A stretch of DNA of 64,000 nucleotides from assembly GCF_030464345.1 (NCBI RefSeq), contig NZ_VCYH01000003.1, positions 285,827 through 349,826 of the forward strand. The letters are read 5' to 3'. Shown here piece by piece: positions 45,746 through 55,471 of this stretch. The translations under genes and the position numbers were made by a program. Source of the stretch: Methanoculleus frigidifontis (GTDB taxonomy: Archaea; Halobacteriota; Methanomicrobia; Methanomicrobiales; Methanoculleaceae). The notes beneath the pieces were generated by a model that was not told where the DNA came from, did no database searches, and saw only the letters and a program-made list of their open reading frames with translations. Within the stretch, counting starts at the first letter, position 1, and each line of letters opens with the position of its first letter.

Positions 45746-46669
45746 ATGAAAAGAGGAGGTGAGGGTATCATCAGGGAAGAGTATCTGAAACGGCTGCGCG
45801 TGGTCCCCGGAAAAAGTGTTTCGCTGAAGAATTTCGGCACCGGCTGGGCGCAGAGCGAGGAGCTGAAGAACGCAGGAAAAGCAGCGGTGAAAGAGCGGGC
45901 AGCGGAGATCCTCGAGGCAAACCGTCAGGCGCTCGCCGAGTCCCAGGAACTCCTCTGGGCGAATAACACGCACGCGGTGCTGATCATCCTGCAGGGGATG
46001 GACACCTCGGGGAAAGACGGAATCATCAGGCACGTGATCACCGGGATGAACCCGCAGGGCTGCAGGGTCTCCTCCTTCGGCGTTCCCACCGAGGAGGAAC
46101 TGGATCACGACTTCCTCTGGCGTCACGTCCTGAAACTCCCTGCAAAAGGGGAGATCGGGGTCTTCAACCGGTCGTACTACGAGGAGGTGCTCGTCGTCCG
46201 GGTGCACCCGGAGCTCCTGGAGAAGCAGCGGCTCCCACCCGGGACGCGGGACGAGGAGTTCTGGAAGCGGCGCTACCGGGAGATCAACGCCTTCGAACGG
46301 TACCTGACGGAGAACGGGACGAAGGTCCTGAAGTTCTTCCTGCATATCTCAAAGGAGGAGCAGAAAGAAAGACTGATGGCCCGGCTGGAGAACGAGGAGA
46401 AGTACTGGAAGTTCTCCCTCACAGACCTTGCCGAACGCCGGTACTGGAACGACTATCGGGAGGTCTACGAGACGATGCTGGAGAAGACCAGCACCGACCA
46501 TGCCCCCTGGTACGTCATCCCGGCCGATTACAAATGGGCGGCCAGAACGCTGGTCGCCGACCTGATCTCAACCCAAATCCGGTCTCTCGGGCTGAGCTAC
46601 CCGGAGGTTTCGCCGCAACAGATGGACGAGATCCGGACGGCACGCAGGATCCTGGAAAACGAGGAGTGA
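45746..46669 (+). CDS. ppk2: Polyphosphate kinase 2 family protein
   Basis: 307 residues from ATG 45746; a GTG 15 codons upstream is a less likely start. PPK2 core: Walker A LQGMDTSGKDG (about residue 83), the lid-forming PTEEELDHDFLWR, and NRSYYEEVLVVRVHPE with KYWKFSLTDLAER. It transfers phosphate between polyphosphate and a nucleotide; whether it prefers ADP, GDP or AMP cannot be read off. Located after the ester cyclase, no clear operon. Confidence 0.93.
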   Translation: MKRGGEGIIREEYLKRLRVVPGKSVSLKNFGTGWAQSEELKNAGKAAVKERAAEILEANRQALAESQELLWANNTHAVLIILQGMDTSGKDGIIRHVITGMNPQGCRVSSFGVPTEEELDHDFLWRHVLKLPAKGEIGVFNRSYYEEVLVVRVHPELLEKQRLPPGTRDEEFWKRRYREINAFERYLTENGTKVLKFFLHISKEEQKERLMARLENEEKYWKFSLTDLAERRYWNDYREVYETMLEKTSTDHAPWYVIPADYKWAARTLVADLISTQIRSLGLSYPEVSPQQMDEIRTARRILENEE

Positions 46670-46929
46670 GTTCTTCGTTTTGATGAGGGTGACGGGACAC
46701 GGTTCTGTTCGAAACCCTCACCATTGGCCTGCTGCGAGGTTCTCCGGGAACGCTCCGGCAGGAAAAGCATCCTTAACCCCTCTTGAGGAAATTGATCGGC
46801 ATTCACCCCCGGAATGCCCCTGTACAGTACAGAGATGGTGCGTCCGGAAAACCTCCAACACTCCTGCACACGATACTCCGAAGCTCCGGCGATGCGTATA
46901 TTGATATACTGTGCAGGGCACTCAGGGAA

Positions 46930-46941
46930 CCCCTCAAGGGG
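46930..46941 (+). promoter_or_regulatory. Hairpin covering the ribosome binding site of the propeller gene
   Basis: CCCCTCAAGGGG can form a 4-bp stem with TCAA loop, and its G-run (continuing to 46943) is the only Shine-Dalgarno-like sequence before the ATG at 46950. Folding would hide the site. A TATA-like stretch GTATATTGATATAC lies at about 46896-46909. Confidence 0.35.
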
Positions 46942-46949
46942 GGATAGCA

Positions 46950-48644
46950 ATGAAACGATCTCTCTTTATTGGCCTGTGCGTTCTGCTCGTTCTCGTCCCG
47001 GTAGTGTCGGGAATAGTCGTTGGGGACGAGAATGCCACAACGAATGAAAGCCTCCAGACGACCAATCAGACAGGGAGTGCCGGGGTGCAGCCTCCGCCGG
47101 CCGCGCCCGGCGTTGCCGTTCCGGTGAGTCCGGGCAGAGCAGCGCAGCTCTTCCCTGCAATCTCGGACGGCTACATCGCCTGGATCGACCTTGGAACCGA
47201 AAACGGCTCGGTATACCGCTACGATATCGAGAGCGGAGAGGAGCAGGAGGTCTCGACTGCTGCGGTGTACCCGCTCTTCCCCGATACCAGCAGAGGAAGG
47301 GTCGTCTGGCAGGACTACCGCAACGACTCGTATGACATCTACCTATACGAGAACGGAACCGAGATGCCCATCACTGCCGATCCCGCCTGGCAGGAGCAGC
47401 CGGCGATCTCGGACGAGTACATCGTCTGGCTTGACTGGCGCACCGGACAGCCGGATCTCTTCCTGTACTCCTTCGCCGACGGAAACGTCTCCCGCCTGAC
47501 GAACGACACCGCATGGGAGACGTTCCCTGCTATATCCGGGAGCCTGCTCGCATGGGAGGACAACGTCACCGGGTCGAACGATATCCTGCTCGCCTCTCTC
47601 AGTGCCGGCAGAGCGGCGCCCGCGACGAATAGCACGGCCGACCAGTGGTGCCCGGACGTCTCCGGTTCCCGGGTCGTCTGGGAAGACCGGCGAACCGGCA
47701 CCGCACAGATCCGTCTGCTCGATCTCGCTACCGGGAACGAGACGGAGGTCACGACAGGCAGCGGGAACCACACGCTTCCGGCGATAGACGGCGACCGGAT
47801 CGTCTGGGTCGAGGAGCGGAACGGAACGTTCAATATCGTGCTCTATACCATCAGCACCGGCAATGCGCGACGGCTGACGAACGACACCGACCTTGAGTGG
47901 TGGCCGGATATATCCGGGCAGTACGTTGTCTGGGAGCACTGGCACGACAATACGTCGGATATCGTCCTCTATACCATTCCCGAGCGTGCGGAACGGAACG
48001 ATACGCCCCCGGCCTCCGCACTTGCCCCGATGCCGTTGATGGCGGCGAACGCCTCGCCGCAGGCGAGCTACGGGTACGATACCGATGATTACTGGGGTTC
48101 GACGACCGATGATTCCAGCGATTACTGGGGTTCGACGACCGACGACTCCGGCGACTACTGGGTCACTCCCACCCCGACCGAAGAGATCTATGAAGGCACC
48201 ACCGTCGGGACGGAAGCGCCCTCAACCGACGATACCGGCAGCGAGTACCAGTACGACGAGACGACGGGGCTCTGGTTCCAGTATGACTACGACACCATGA
48301 CCACCTACTACTATGACCAGAGTTCCGGAAACAACTACGCGTACGATGCGACCAGCAAGGACTGGTACTACTACGATCAGGCCTCGGGAGGATGGTATTC
48401 GATCTCTTCCGGACAGGAGACCACGGAGACGGAGACCGGATACGTCAATACCGGATACTATCCGACGGACACGGCGGGAGGCTATACGGACACCGGCTAC
48501 GCCGTCGATTCGAGCGACATCATCATGGACGTCTACAACAACCGGGAGGCAACGAACGACTATACCCATCACCAGTTCACCGGCTACATACGCGACCAGG
48601 ATGTCGTCTGGGACGACACCTACGGTGGCTGGGACTACGTCTGA
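46950..48644 (+). CDS. Secreted TolB-like beta-propeller protein with Tyr-rich tail
   Basis: 564 residues. A signal peptide (SLFIGLCVLLVLVPVVSG), a Ser/Thr/Pro spacer, and about six propeller blades (about 60-345) repeating the pattern (A/D)ISG.YVVWED.R.G..DI.LY. An Asp/Ser/Thr-rich linker has tandem DYWGSTTDD units (about residue 380). The tail (about 425-480) is a YDY/YYYD/WYYYDQASGGWY series resembling OCRE-type aromatic repeats, followed by more Thr/Gly. No C-terminal anchor; probably exported and cell-surface associated. Confidence 0.88.
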   Translation: MKRSLFIGLCVLLVLVPVVSGIVVGDENATTNESLQTTNQTGSAGVQPPPAAPGVAVPVSPGRAAQLFPAISDGYIAWIDLGTENGSVYRYDIESGEEQEVSTAAVYPLFPDTSRGRVVWQDYRNDSYDIYLYENGTEMPITADPAWQEQPAISDEYIVWLDWRTGQPDLFLYSFADGNVSRLTNDTAWETFPAISGSLLAWEDNVTGSNDILLASLSAGRAAPATNSTADQWCPDVSGSRVVWEDRRTGTAQIRLLDLATGNETEVTTGSGNHTLPAIDGDRIVWVEERNGTFNIVLYTISTGNARRLTNDTDLEWWPDISGQYVVWEHWHDNTSDIVLYTIPERAERNDTPPASALAPMPLMAANASPQASYGYDTDDYWGSTTDDSSDYWGSTTDDSGDYWVTPTPTEEIYEGTTVGTEAPSTDDTGSEYQYDETTGLWFQYDYDTMTTYYYDQSSGNNYAYDATSKDWYYYDQASGGWYSISSGQETTETETGYVNTGYYPTDTAGGYTDTGYAVDSSDIIMDVYNNREATNDYTHHQFTGYIRDQDVVWDDTYGGWDYV

Positions 48645-48823
48645 TAGCGGCTCTCTCCGCATCCATTTTTTAGCCGTCCGCGTCCTGCCCGGAGATATGG
48701 TTTTCCCGATCGCATGCATACGGACGGTGCATGTGGCAACTCTCCGGAGATCCGCTCGCAGACCGATTTCAGGCTATCGCATTGCGGGGGAGAGGGAACC
48801 ACCCATTATCCGCCCTGAACTGA

Positions 48824-49079
48824 GGGCAAATTCGCGTCATTTTCGACTTTAACGCGGTTTTCAGAAGGCGTAGTCCGGCAGAGGGATAAAGCGGCGCAGG
48901 TCGTCCCGATTCCTGAAAAACAGCAGAATCGTAGGCCTATATCGGTCATATGAGCGAAAGTAATTTCGGGAGGACGGATTCCATGCCCCGCATCGGGATC
49001 GGCCGTCTGCGGGCTTCTGTGAGGATCGTTTTTTCCCCGGATTCAACCCGAATTACAGGGATTGATACGCAACTGAACC
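48824..49079. repeat. Dispersed non-coding repeat, copy B (256 bp)
   Basis: Same orientation as copy A at 35178-35434, with matching ends and near-equal length. The exact 22-base block is at 49003-49024. It fills much of the 549-base gap between the propeller gene and the MBL-fold hydrolase; the rest of that gap shows no gene. Confidence 0.75.
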
Positions 49080-49193
49080 GGAGCGGCGGCTGGTCGATCG
49101 CGTGATCGCTGCACGGGAAGGGAAAAACCCGCCCCTTGCGGCGATTAACCGCCTCCAATCGCCGGAATACCGGAGCGCTCTTCCGTGCAGGGC

Positions 49194-50054
49194 TCACCTG
49201 CTGTTCTCACAGATGATATCGGCAGAGTCGCCGACGGCAAGGTGCGCCCGGCAGGTCCGTACAACGACCGGCAGGACGAACGCCGGCAGTCCGAGGTCCT
49301 CGATCACCCGCCGGCAGGTCTCCTCCCCGGCGCCCGCCCGCAGGACCGCCTCGTGGAATCGCCGGATGACCAGAAGCCCATCCGCAAGCGTCTGAGATAC
49401 CTCGCCGCCCGAACGCGGATCGTCCCAGGAGGCGAGGAGATGTGTGACGTCCGGGACTTCCATGAGACTCCTGATAGACCGCACCGATGCCGCGGCATCG
49501 TCGTAGACGGGAAGATCCCGGGGCAGCGGGACGGCGTCGCCGGTGATGAGCGCACCGTCCGCCGGAAGGTGAAGGGAGATCGATCCCGGCGAGTGGCCGG
49601 GTGTGTGGAGAACGGCCAGGTCAAGGCCGCCGTCGATGTGGACGGTGTCGCCGCCCTCTACGAAGCGGTCGACCGCGACCGATCCCGCGACAAGTGTGTG
49701 GAAGTCCGGCACCGGGCGTTCGCGTGCCTGCAGGTCGACGTCCTCGATCCACGCCCGTTCGGCGAGATGGGCGATGACGGTGCACCCGGTCGCCTCCTGG
49801 ATGGTCGTCGCAGCACCGAGATGATCGGGGTGCGCATGCGTCAGGACGAGCGCTCCGATCTCGTCGGGCTTTCGTCCGGTCCTGTGGAGATACGAGAAGA
49901 CCGCCTCTTCCGCTCCGGCGACGCCGGCGTCGACGAGGCAGATCTCGCTGCCGTAGATCAGGAAACAGTTGACGAATCGTTCGACGGTGATCCCGGGACC
50001 GGCGGAGAGCCGGAAGGGAATCTTGAGGAGATGGATATGGTCGGTCACCTGCAT
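49194..50054 (-). CDS. MBL-fold metallo-hydrolase
   Basis: 286 residues. The metallo-beta-lactamase motif LTHAHPDHLGA (HxHxDH, about residue 73), HTPGHSPGSI with the third His, and ALITGDAVPL with the bridging Asp. The relaxed family includes glyoxalase II-like and other hydrolases; substrate unknown. N-terminal strand VTDHIHLLKIPF is typical. Monocistronic. Confidence 0.9.
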   Translation of the reverse strand: MQVTDHIHLLKIPFRLSAGPGITVERFVNCFLIYGSEICLVDAGVAGAEEAVFSYLHRTGRKPDEIGALVLTHAHPDHLGAATTIQEATGCTVIAHLAERAWIEDVDLQARERPVPDFHTLVAGSVAVDRFVEGGDTVHIDGGLDLAVLHTPGHSPGSISLHLPADGALITGDAVPLPRDLPVYDDAAASVRSIRSLMEVPDVTHLLASWDDPRSGGEVSQTLADGLLVIRRFHEAVLRAGAGEETCRRVIEDLGLPAFVLPVVVRTCRAHLAVGDSADIICENSR

Positions 50055-50259
50055 GGCGTTTCACGTCCGGGAGCGGCGGGTGGAGATCGGTCGCCGCCGG
50101 TCTGTCGGTGAAGAGGTTTCTCGTGTGAGGGCTTAATGCTGCAGGCGCACCGCCGATCGCCGCAGGGCTCGGGCTCCCGAAGCCAAAGCCGCTGTCCTGC
50201 CGCCTTCTGCAAAAGACAATTCTGAAAGATTTTTCAGCGGACGGAGCGCAGTCTGTAAT

Positions 50260-51972
50260 ATGGCTTCCGCCCCGCCCCAGGCCGTTCCGATCCCCGGGAT
50301 ACTTGCCGGGTTCTGTATTCTTCTCTCACTCATCCTGCTCCCGGTAATCCTCTCCGCCACTGTCCCCGTTAGAGACGTCACGCCGGACGCGGCAGGCAGC
50401 CCTATTCAGATACGGATCCTCGCCGTCAACGACTTCCACGGCCAGATCCCTCCCGGAAAGACCCTGGACAAGGAGCCGGTCGGGAGTGCTCCCGTTCTCG
50501 GCTCGTATCTGAAATCTTCCATGGCAACCGGCGATCGAGCCGGCACGGTTCTCGCCCTGCCCGGAGACGTCGTCGGGGTCTCGCCGCCTGAATCCGGTCT
50601 CCTCCTCGACGAACCGACTATCCTCTTCTTCAACACCTTTGCCGAGAGCAGGCAGGAGTGCACGGTCGTCGCGACGCTCGGCAACCACGAGTTCGACGAA
50701 GGCGTCCCCGAACTGCTGCGGAAGCTGGACGGCGGAGACGGAACGACGACCATCCCCCATCTCGTCGACCCGTTCCCCGGCTCCCGGGCTACCTATGTCT
50801 GCTCGAACGTCGTCTGGACCGCGAACGGCACCCCGATCGTCGAGCCGTATACCATCGCCGAGGTGGGCGGAGTCGAGATAGCCTTCATCGGTGCGGACAC
50901 CATGCTGACGAGCGAAATCGTGATGCCGGCGATGATCGAGGGCGTCTCATTCCTGAATGAGAGCGACTCGATCAACCGCTACGTCCCCGAGATCCAGGAA
51001 CGGGGCGTGCACGCGATCGTGGTGCTCCTGCACGAGGGAGGGGAACAGGAGGCCTATGAAGGTGCGACACGCGAGGGAGGGAACGTGACCGGGCGGGTGA
51101 CCGGCATCGTCGCCAATCTTGACCCGGACGTCGACGTCGTCCTCTCCGGGCACACCCATGCGTTCACCAATGCATACCTGAAGAACGCGGGCGGCGAGCC
51201 GGTGCTGGTCACGCAGGCGTACAGCTACAGCGTGGCGTTTGCCGAGGTCGAGATCGTCATCGACCCGGAGACCGGAGATATCATCGAGAAGACCGCCCGG
51301 ATCGTGCCGGCCTACGCCGACAGACCCCTGGGAACAACGCCGGATCCGGCGGCCGCCCTGATCCTTGCAGACGCGGAGCGTACCGTCGCACCGATGACCG
51401 AGCGGATCGTTACGACGGCGGCGGCCGACATCACGAGGGCGCAGAACCCTGCCGGTGAATCCACGCTCGGCGACCTCGTTGCCGACGGCCAGCGCGCCGC
51501 ACTGGCGGCGGATGTGGCGTTCGTCACCGCCGGATCCCTGCGTGCCGATATAGCAGCCGGGAACGTCACCTGGGGCGACCTCTACGCGGTGCAGCCGTTC
51601 GACGATACCGTCTTCTCCATAACGCTGACCGGCGGCCAGATACGGGAGGCGCTTGAAGAGCAGTGGCAGACCCCGCCGCCCCCCTACAACCTTGCCGTCT
51701 CGGGGCTCTCGTACACCTTCGACCCGGAGCAGCCGGCAGGTAGCCGCATCGTGGAGGCGGCGGTCGGCGACTCCCCGCTCGAAGACGAGAGGCTGTACCG
51801 CACGGCAGTCGATGAATACCTTGCGTCGGGCGGCGACGGCTACTCCGTCTTTACCGAAGGAACCAACCGGACATGCGGCCCGGCGGACATCGATTGCCTG
51901 ATATCCTATATCGAGTCGCTCCCAGAGCCCGTCACCGTCGGCATCGACAACCGGATTACGGTCCGGGCATAA
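50260..51972 (+). CDS. Exported bifunctional metallophosphatase/5'-nucleotidase (UshA-like)
   Basis: 570 residues. An N-terminal hydrophobic helix (GILAGFCILLSLILLPVIL) acts as signal or anchor; the metallophosphatase domain has VNDFHGQI (about 55), ATLGNHEFDE (about 145) and LSGHTHAFT (about 300); the C-terminal nucleotidase domain (about 375-565) includes STLGDLVADGQR and SGGDGYSVF. It probably hydrolyses nucleotides outside the cell. Stand-alone gene. Confidence 0.92.
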   Translation: MASAPPQAVPIPGILAGFCILLSLILLPVILSATVPVRDVTPDAAGSPIQIRILAVNDFHGQIPPGKTLDKEPVGSAPVLGSYLKSSMATGDRAGTVLALPGDVVGVSPPESGLLLDEPTILFFNTFAESRQECTVVATLGNHEFDEGVPELLRKLDGGDGTTTIPHLVDPFPGSRATYVCSNVVWTANGTPIVEPYTIAEVGGVEIAFIGADTMLTSEIVMPAMIEGVSFLNESDSINRYVPEIQERGVHAIVVLLHEGGEQEAYEGATREGGNVTGRVTGIVANLDPDVDVVLSGHTHAFTNAYLKNAGGEPVLVTQAYSYSVAFAEVEIVIDPETGDIIEKTARIVPAYADRPLGTTPDPAAALILADAERTVAPMTERIVTTAAADITRAQNPAGESTLGDLVADGQRAALAADVAFVTAGSLRADIAAGNVTWGDLYAVQPFDDTVFSITLTGGQIREALEEQWQTPPPPYNLAVSGLSYTFDPEQPAGSRIVEAAVGDSPLEDERLYRTAVDEYLASGGDGYSVFTEGTNRTCGPADIDCLISYIESLPEPVTVGIDNRITVRA

Positions 51973-52082
51973 CAAAAAACCGGCCGGCAGACCGGTGAAG
52001 TTTCCGAGGCTTTCCGGTTCTGCCTGGCACTGAGGTTTCCGCCCCTTCAGGCGGTTTTCCATGGATACCTCAAGATCGTGCG

Positions 52083-52096
52083 GTTTTTCGAAAAAG
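52083..52096 (-). terminator. Possible terminator after fdhB
   Basis: On the minus strand, CTTTTTCGAAAAACC is a T-run with a small palindrome two bases beyond the fdhB stop. Weak evidence. Confidence 0.3.
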
Positions 52097-52097
52097 A

Positions 52098-53342
52098 TTA
52101 TTTGTTGATGAAGATGTTGAAGATCTGGTCGTCGCCGGTATCGTTCAGGCGCTTCCTCTCGGTCTTCTCATCGACAAGTGCCAGGATGGGCAGGGTCATG
52201 TCCACACCGGGCTTCTGGCCGAACATCTCCTCGAGGTCGACCTGCAGGGCGTGCATGAAGAGCGCGTTCGGGATGTCCATCGCGCAGTTCTCCTCGCACT
52301 GACCGCAGTTGATACAGGAGTCGGAGACGTGGGCGAACCGGATCAGGTGGAACATGAAGTCGACCGGCAGCTTCCCGGGCGCGACCAGGTGCGGCTTCTT
52401 GGTGCTGCACTCTTCACAGTAGCAGATCGGGCACTGGTCGATGCACTGGTAGCACTTGACGCAGCGGCTCGTCTCCTCCATGATCGTTTTGAGGCGCTCC
52501 TTGCCCTCGCCGAGCTCGCCGAAGTCCTTCGCCCGCCACTTGTCGGCGAGTTTGAACATGGCGTTCTCGACCTTGCCGCGGATCTCGATGCCCTTGGGGT
52601 TCGGGGCCTCGGTCGCGAGAGCGCCCGCCTGTGCGGCACCGTTCACGAGGTCGGCACCCTTCTCGGAGCAGACTTCGACGAAGGTTGCCTTGCCGGCTTT
52701 GTCGCCGATGACACCCCAGTTTCCGCAGGCGAGGTCTGCCTGGCGGGGGATCTTCATCTTGCAGCGGCGGCAGTTGGCGCGGCGGCCGTAGCCTTCCTCT
52801 TCGAGTTCGTCGATCGAGATGCCCTTGTGCTCACCGTCTTTGGTGACGATGATGAACTGGCCTTTGTCGATCTCCTCCTTGACGACGTCGTCGGGGTTGA
52901 CACCGAACTTCTCGGCGATCATCTTGCGGGCCGAGACGGGGCTGACGGAGCCACCGCAGTTGAGGCCGATCATGATGATGTTGTCCAGGTTGATCTGGTT
53001 GCGCTTCGCGAGCTCGTAGAAACCCATCGCGTCGCAGCCCTTCACCGGGACGGCGATCTTCATGTCCTTTGCGCCATTCAGGTACTTCTTGATGAGCTTC
53101 GGCATCAGGATCGTACCGCAGTGGAGCGATCCGGACGTCTCTGCGATCTCCGCCGGGTCGGTGATAACGGTGGGGATAGCATCGTAGAGGTCAGCTCCCT
53201 TCTTCACCGCCAGCACGGCGTCGACCTTGCCGCTCTCGAGGGCGTACTTCAGGAGGGCGCTGACCGCTCCTCCGCACTCGCCCTTCTCCTGAACGGCTGC
53301 GTCGGCCGCCCATGCGTAGACCATGTCTCCTTTTGCTACCAT
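52098..53342 (-). CDS. fdhB: F420-dependent formate dehydrogenase beta subunit
   Basis: 414 residues. FrhB/FdhB family F420-binding domain (about 1-270; NCRRCKMKIPRQADLACGNWG is diagnostic), then two ferredoxin-like motifs: CVKCYQCIDQCP with CYCEEC, and CINCGQCEENC. FAD and Fe-S clusters carry electrons from FdhA to F420. It starts two bases after fdhA. No formate transporter gene (fdhC) is adjacent. Confidence 0.96.
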   Translation of the reverse strand: MVAKGDMVYAWAADAAVQEKGECGGAVSALLKYALESGKVDAVLAVKKGADLYDAIPTVITDPAEIAETSGSLHCGTILMPKLIKKYLNGAKDMKIAVPVKGCDAMGFYELAKRNQINLDNIIMIGLNCGGSVSPVSARKMIAEKFGVNPDDVVKEEIDKGQFIIVTKDGEHKGISIDELEEEGYGRRANCRRCKMKIPRQADLACGNWGVIGDKAGKATFVEVCSEKGADLVNGAAQAGALATEAPNPKGIEIRGKVENAMFKLADKWRAKDFGELGEGKERLKTIMEETSRCVKCYQCIDQCPICYCEECSTKKPHLVAPGKLPVDFMFHLIRFAHVSDSCINCGQCEENCAMDIPNALFMHALQVDLEEMFGQKPGVDMTLPILALVDEKTERKRLNDTGDDQIFNIFINK

Positions 53343-53344
53343 GT

Positions 53345-55408
53345 TTAGGCCTCCGTGATCTTCTCAACCTTCACAGCACAGTGCTTCAGCTCCGGCATCT
53401 TGGACATCGGGTCGCGGACGTCGTTCGTCAGCAGGTTGACCGCTCCGGTGCCGAAGTGCATCGTCATCATCAGGACGCCGGGTGCAACCTCGTCGGTCAC
53501 CCGTGCGAGGGTCTCGACCTCGCCACGGCGGCTGCTGAGCTTGATCTTTTCGCCGTTCGCGATGCTGAGCCTCTTGGCGTCCTCGTTGTTGATCTGCACG
53601 TACGACTCGGGGACCTCCTGGTGGAGGATCGCGGCACGGCCGGTCTGCGTCCTGCTGTGGTAGTGGAAGAGCAGTCTTCCGGTCATCAGGGTGAACGGAT
53701 ACTCGGCGTCCGCGAGCTCGGCGGGCTGCCGGAACTCGATGCCGAAGAGGTTGCCCTTGCCGTCGGCCGATGAGAATTTCCCGATATGCAGGATGGGGGT
53801 TCCCGGGTGCTCCGTGGTCGGGCACGGCCAGTGCAGCGACTCGGGTCTGTTCAGCCGCTCGTAGTTGAGGCCGGCCATCGAGGGAGTGACCCGCCGCAGG
53901 TCGTTCCAGACATCCTCTGCGGTCTCGAACTCGAAACCGGGGAGGTTCAGTTTCTCTGCGAGCTTAACGAAGACTCTCCAGTCCTCCATGGACTCGCCGG
54001 GGCCGTCGACCGCTTTGCGGATACGGTTCACACGCCGCTCGCCGCTGGTGAACGTGCCGTCCTTCTCGGCGAAGCAGGTTCCCGGCAGGATGACGTCGGC
54101 ATACTGGCAGGTCTCGGTGAAGAAGATGTCCTGCACCACAAGGAAGTCGAGCTTCTCGAGCGACTTCATGACGTGGTTCGAGTTCGGGTAGGTGACGACC
54201 GGGTTTAAGCCCAGGATGTACATGGTCTTGATGGGGTCGCCGCACTGGTCGATCTGCTCGGTCAGGCTTGCGCCGTACCACTCGGGAAGGTCGGTGACGC
54301 TCCAGAGATCCTCCATCTTGTGCCGGATGTCGTCGACTTCGCACTTCTGGTAGCCGGAGTAGACGTTCGGGTAGGCACCCATGTCGCAGGCGCCCTGCAC
54401 GTTGTTCTGGCCGCGGAGGGGGTTCACGCCGACACCGGGCCTGCCGATGTTGCCGGTGAGCATGGAGAGGTTTCCAAGCGACCGGACGTTGTCGGTGCCG
54501 GTCGTGAGCTCGGTGATGCCGAGACAGTAGATGATGACCGCGTTCTTGGCGGTGGCGTATCTCCGTGCGATCTCCTTCACCGTCTCGGTGGGGACGCCGG
54601 TGATCTCTTCCACGTCGGCGTACTTCGCGACGGTCTCCTTGAGCTCGTCAAAGCCCTTGGTGCGCTCTTCGATGAATGCCTTGTCGTGGAGGTTCTCCTC
54701 TATGATCCAGTACATCATCGAGTTGATCAGCGCGATGTGGGTCGAGGGGTTGTAGCGCAGATAGGTGTCTGCGAGGCGTGCCGTCGGGGTGTAGCGCGGG
54801 TCGCAGACGATGATCTCGATACCCTTCTTCTTTGCCTGGGCAATCCGCCTGCCGGCGAGGGGGTGCGCCTCGACGGGGTTTGAGCCGATGATAAAGATCA
54901 GGTCCGAGTTCAGGACGTCCTCGAAGGGGTTCGTGGCAGCTCCGGAACCGAACGAGAGCGACAGACCCGCAACGGACGGTCCGTGGCAGATACGCGCGCA
55001 GTTGTCGACGTTGTTGGTCTTGAACCCGACACGGGCGAATTTCTGCATGATGTAGCAGTCCTCGTTCGGCGTCCGGCAGGATACCTGGAAGCCGAGGGAC
55101 CGCGGCCCATACTTGTCGGAGGTCTCTTTCAGCTTGGACGCGACGAGGTCGAGCGCTTCGTCCCAGGTCGCCTCCTCGAACTTCCCGTCCTTCTTGATGA
55201 GGGGTGTTGTCAGACGGTCGGGGCTCTGCACGTGCTCCCAGCAGGTGGCACCCTTGGGGCAGAGCTTGCCCTCGTTGATGGGTGTCCTCTTGAAGGGCTC
55301 AACACCGACGAGTTTGCCGTCGCTTACCACAAGGTTGAGTCCGCACCCTACACCACAATACGGGCAGGTTGTTGGCACATACTCTAATTTGCCTTGATTT
55401 TCACTCAT
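53345..55408 (-). CDS. fdhA: Formate dehydrogenase alpha subunit, Cys type
   Basis: 687 residues, normal for the methanogen enzyme. N-terminal [4Fe-4S] cysteines at CPYCGVGC (15-22) and C50. The active-site ligand position in DNCARICHGPSVAG is C141, where E. coli FdhH has selenocysteine, so the enzyme is the cysteine form. The molybdopterin-binding domains end with a MopB-like C-terminus (NNEDAKRLSIANGEK). It oxidises formate and passes electrons through FdhB. The ATG follows TATA at about 55430-55436, implying a very short leader. Confidence 0.97.
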   Translation of the reverse strand: MSENQGKLEYVPTTCPYCGVGCGLNLVVSDGKLVGVEPFKRTPINEGKLCPKGATCWEHVQSPDRLTTPLIKKDGKFEEATWDEALDLVASKLKETSDKYGPRSLGFQVSCRTPNEDCYIMQKFARVGFKTNNVDNCARICHGPSVAGLSLSFGSGAATNPFEDVLNSDLIFIIGSNPVEAHPLAGRRIAQAKKKGIEIIVCDPRYTPTARLADTYLRYNPSTHIALINSMMYWIIEENLHDKAFIEERTKGFDELKETVAKYADVEEITGVPTETVKEIARRYATAKNAVIIYCLGITELTTGTDNVRSLGNLSMLTGNIGRPGVGVNPLRGQNNVQGACDMGAYPNVYSGYQKCEVDDIRHKMEDLWSVTDLPEWYGASLTEQIDQCGDPIKTMYILGLNPVVTYPNSNHVMKSLEKLDFLVVQDIFFTETCQYADVILPGTCFAEKDGTFTSGERRVNRIRKAVDGPGESMEDWRVFVKLAEKLNLPGFEFETAEDVWNDLRRVTPSMAGLNYERLNRPESLHWPCPTTEHPGTPILHIGKFSSADGKGNLFGIEFRQPAELADAEYPFTLMTGRLLFHYHSRTQTGRAAILHQEVPESYVQINNEDAKRLSIANGEKIKLSSRRGEVETLARVTDEVAPGVLMMTMHFGTGAVNLLTNDVRDPMSKMPELKHCAVKVEKITEA

Positions 55409-55426
55409 TTTCCATTCTCCCGATGT

Positions 55427-55436
55427 TTTCTATACA
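55427..55436 (-). promoter_or_regulatory. TATA box of the fdhAB operon
   Basis: GATGTATAGA on the minus strand, about 20-28 bases before the fdhA ATG; GGGAGAATGG between them offers a ribosome binding site. Confidence 0.5.
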
Positions 55437-55471
55437 TCCAAGTTAAGCATGTCAGGAAATAGCGAACATAC

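Noticed and set aside
53345..55408. Selenocysteine in FdhA
   Set aside because: The active-site codon is Cys (C141) and no in-frame TGA occurs within the gene.
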